A stretch of DNA of 64,000 nt from Kordia sp. SMS9 (lineage in GTDB: Bacteria; Bacteroidota; Bacteroidia; Flavobacteriales; Flavobacteriaceae): positions 4,922,001 through 4,986,000 of the forward strand of contig NZ_CP031153.1 of assembly GCF_003352465.1 (NCBI RefSeq), given 5' to 3'. Position 1 is the stretch's first letter. Each line of letters starts with the position of its first letter. The notes under the pieces are model-generated. The model was not told where the DNA came from, did no database searches, and worked only from the letters and a program-made list of their open reading frames with translations. This document shows positions 63,178 to 64,000 of this stretch, in pieces. The position numbers and the translations under genes were made by a program.

Positions 63178-63483
63178 ATGTTAGAACCAATTCAAAAAGA
63201 AACAAAAACACTGCAATGGTTTCGATGGATCGCGATTTTGGAAGGAATTTCATTTATCGCTTTCTTTATAACGATGCCGTTAAAATATTTTATGGAAATG
63301 CCAACGCCCAATAAATTTGTGGGAATGGCACACGGAATTTTGTTTATCGTATATGTAGTATATGCGTATTTGCTCACCGAAGAACAACACTGGACTAAGA
63401 AAAGTTTTGGTGTTTTATTTGTTGCTTCGTTACTTCCTTTTGCTACGTTTTATGTGGAACGGAAGTATTTGAAGGCGAAATAA
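63178..63483 (+). CDS. DUF3817 family membrane protein
   Basis: A 101-residue inner-membrane protein with three helices. WFRWIAILEGISFIAFFITM, MPLKYF and the motif GMAHGILFIVYVVYAYLL are typical of DUF3817 (about 100 residues, role unknown). It is 2 bp after the lipoprotein gene. Confidence 0.85.
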   Translation: MLEPIQKETKTLQWFRWIAILEGISFIAFFITMPLKYFMEMPTPNKFVGMAHGILFIVYVVYAYLLTEEQHWTKKSFGVLFVASLLPFATFYVERKYLKAK

Positions 63484-63670
63484 TACCAATTGTATAGTCA
63501 AATCTCTTAAAAAAACAGATATTCAGAATTTTAGCACCAAACTTTAGTTCACTTCTTTCCTTACGGATTCACATAATATATGTAGTATATTTTTTTTATT
63601 TTACTTTCTTGGGTAACATTTTTTTACTTCTTGAACTGAATAGTAGTATTAATCATATAAATCACATATT

Positions 63671-63859
63671 ATGAAAAAAAGAAGTATTAAAACTTTGGAA
63701 TTAAGAAAGTCAACAGTATCTGTTTTAACTGACAGAGAAAAACTAAGTATTGAAGGAGGTATTACACCTTTAACATTATCCTCTATTGTTTGCGCAGAAG
63801 GAGCATTTTATGTTACTGTCGCTGCAACAGCTGCAATTTCTGCAAAAATTTGTGACTAA
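63671..63859 (+). CDS. GG-leader peptide precursor 5, two cysteines
   Basis: A 62-residue precursor. The leader MKKRSIKTLELRKSTVSVLT is a diverged form of the 5.1 kb leaders and ends IEGG at residues 27-30. The 32-residue core ITPLTLSSIVCAEGAFYVTV to the C-terminal KICD has Cys41 and Cys61 and many Thr, Ser and Ala residues, so ring formation is possible. It has its own terminator and no enzyme genes nearby. Confidence 0.75.
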   Translation: MKKRSIKTLELRKSTVSVLTDREKLSIEGGITPLTLSSIVCAEGAFYVTVAATAAISAKICD

Positions 63860-63875
63860 ATCCTAGTATGAAAAC

Positions 63876-63900
63876 AGTGGACTTCGGTTCACTTTTTTTA
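63876..63900 (+). terminator. intrinsic terminator of GG-peptide 5
   Basis: GTGGAC-TTCG-GTTCAC with a stable TTCG loop (63877-63892) followed by seven Ts. Confidence 0.8.
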
Positions 63901-63918
63901 TGAAATTTTTCCAAATAA

Positions 63919-63950
63919 AAAGCCATTCAATCTCACTTGAATGGCTTTTT
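63919..63950. terminator. bidirectional terminator near the window end
   Basis: AAAGCCATTCAA pairs perfectly with TTGAATGGCTTT (63919-63947) around a six-base loop, with A-runs before and T-runs after. It may end a minus-strand gene that begins outside the window. Confidence 0.65.
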
Positions 63951-64000
63951 CCTCAACCAACCTAATAACTGATATCCCACCTTCAGCTATGTAAAAATTG

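Overview
The window looks like chromosomal DNA of a marine flavobacterium (Bacteroidota, Flavobacteriaceae). The evidence is low GC, almost no Shine-Dalgarno sequences, lipoprotein signal peptides ending in SC or AC, a PorP/SprF-type protein, a gliding-motility-type C-terminal sorting domain, and several small 'GG' peptide precursors whose leaders read MKKRTIKSLELNKKTIS. A Kordia-like genus would fit, but that is inference. No rRNA, tRNA, CRISPR array or intact transposon was seen.

Positions 1-12 kb. A truncated M48 protease lipoprotein, an alpha/beta hydrolase and a BatD-like secreted protein come first. Then an alpha-glucan block runs on the minus strand: glgE, a stand-alone maltokinase and glgB in a tight operon, followed by a GH31 alpha-glucosidase with a LacI-type palindrome upstream. 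Three GG-leader peptide precursors on the plus strand sit between glgB and GH31. The glgC and GT4-type glgA/glgM genes at 24.7-27.2 kb complete a probable maltose-1-phosphate (GlgM-GlgE) route to branched alpha-glucan. No trehalose synthase (TreS) is in the window.

Positions 11.8-17.5 kb hold plus-strand genes: a lipoprotein hydrolase, an alpha/alpha-toroid protein, a small membrane protein, an MscS channel, a PEP-mutase-family enzyme and a full Ada-type methyltransferase/regulator. Positions 17.5-24.3 kb are accessory and AT-rich. They hold a 42-bp tandem repeat, a lone AAA ATPase with a C-terminal zinc ribbon, several secreted proteins of unknown role, a Tat-type metallophosphoesterase, and two copies of a decayed transposase end. 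Related short sequences recur at the gene junctions. From 27.4 to 32 kb there is msrB, then a 153-bp tandem repeat array of seven units, then hypothetical, DinB-like and SGNH hydrolase genes.

Positions 32.4-39.3 kb form a same-strand run of eight genes: a serine hydrolase, a membrane-bound AraC-type regulator and six small membrane proteins or lipoproteins, two of them apparent paralogues. Positions 39.5-58.2 kb hold a three-gene unit. A giant secreted protein of about 5,200 residues is built of acidic, calcium-binding-type thrombospondin-3 repeats and ends in a type B T9SS sorting domain. It is followed by a PorP/SprF protein and a TPR/PD40/OmpA protein that probably export and anchor it. 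Its repeats are also strongly repeated at DNA level (12 x 459 bp, 19 x 114 bp, 2 x 825 bp). The last 5 kb hold a hypothetical protein, dihydrolipoamide dehydrogenase, a lipoprotein, a DUF3817 protein and another GG-leader peptide.
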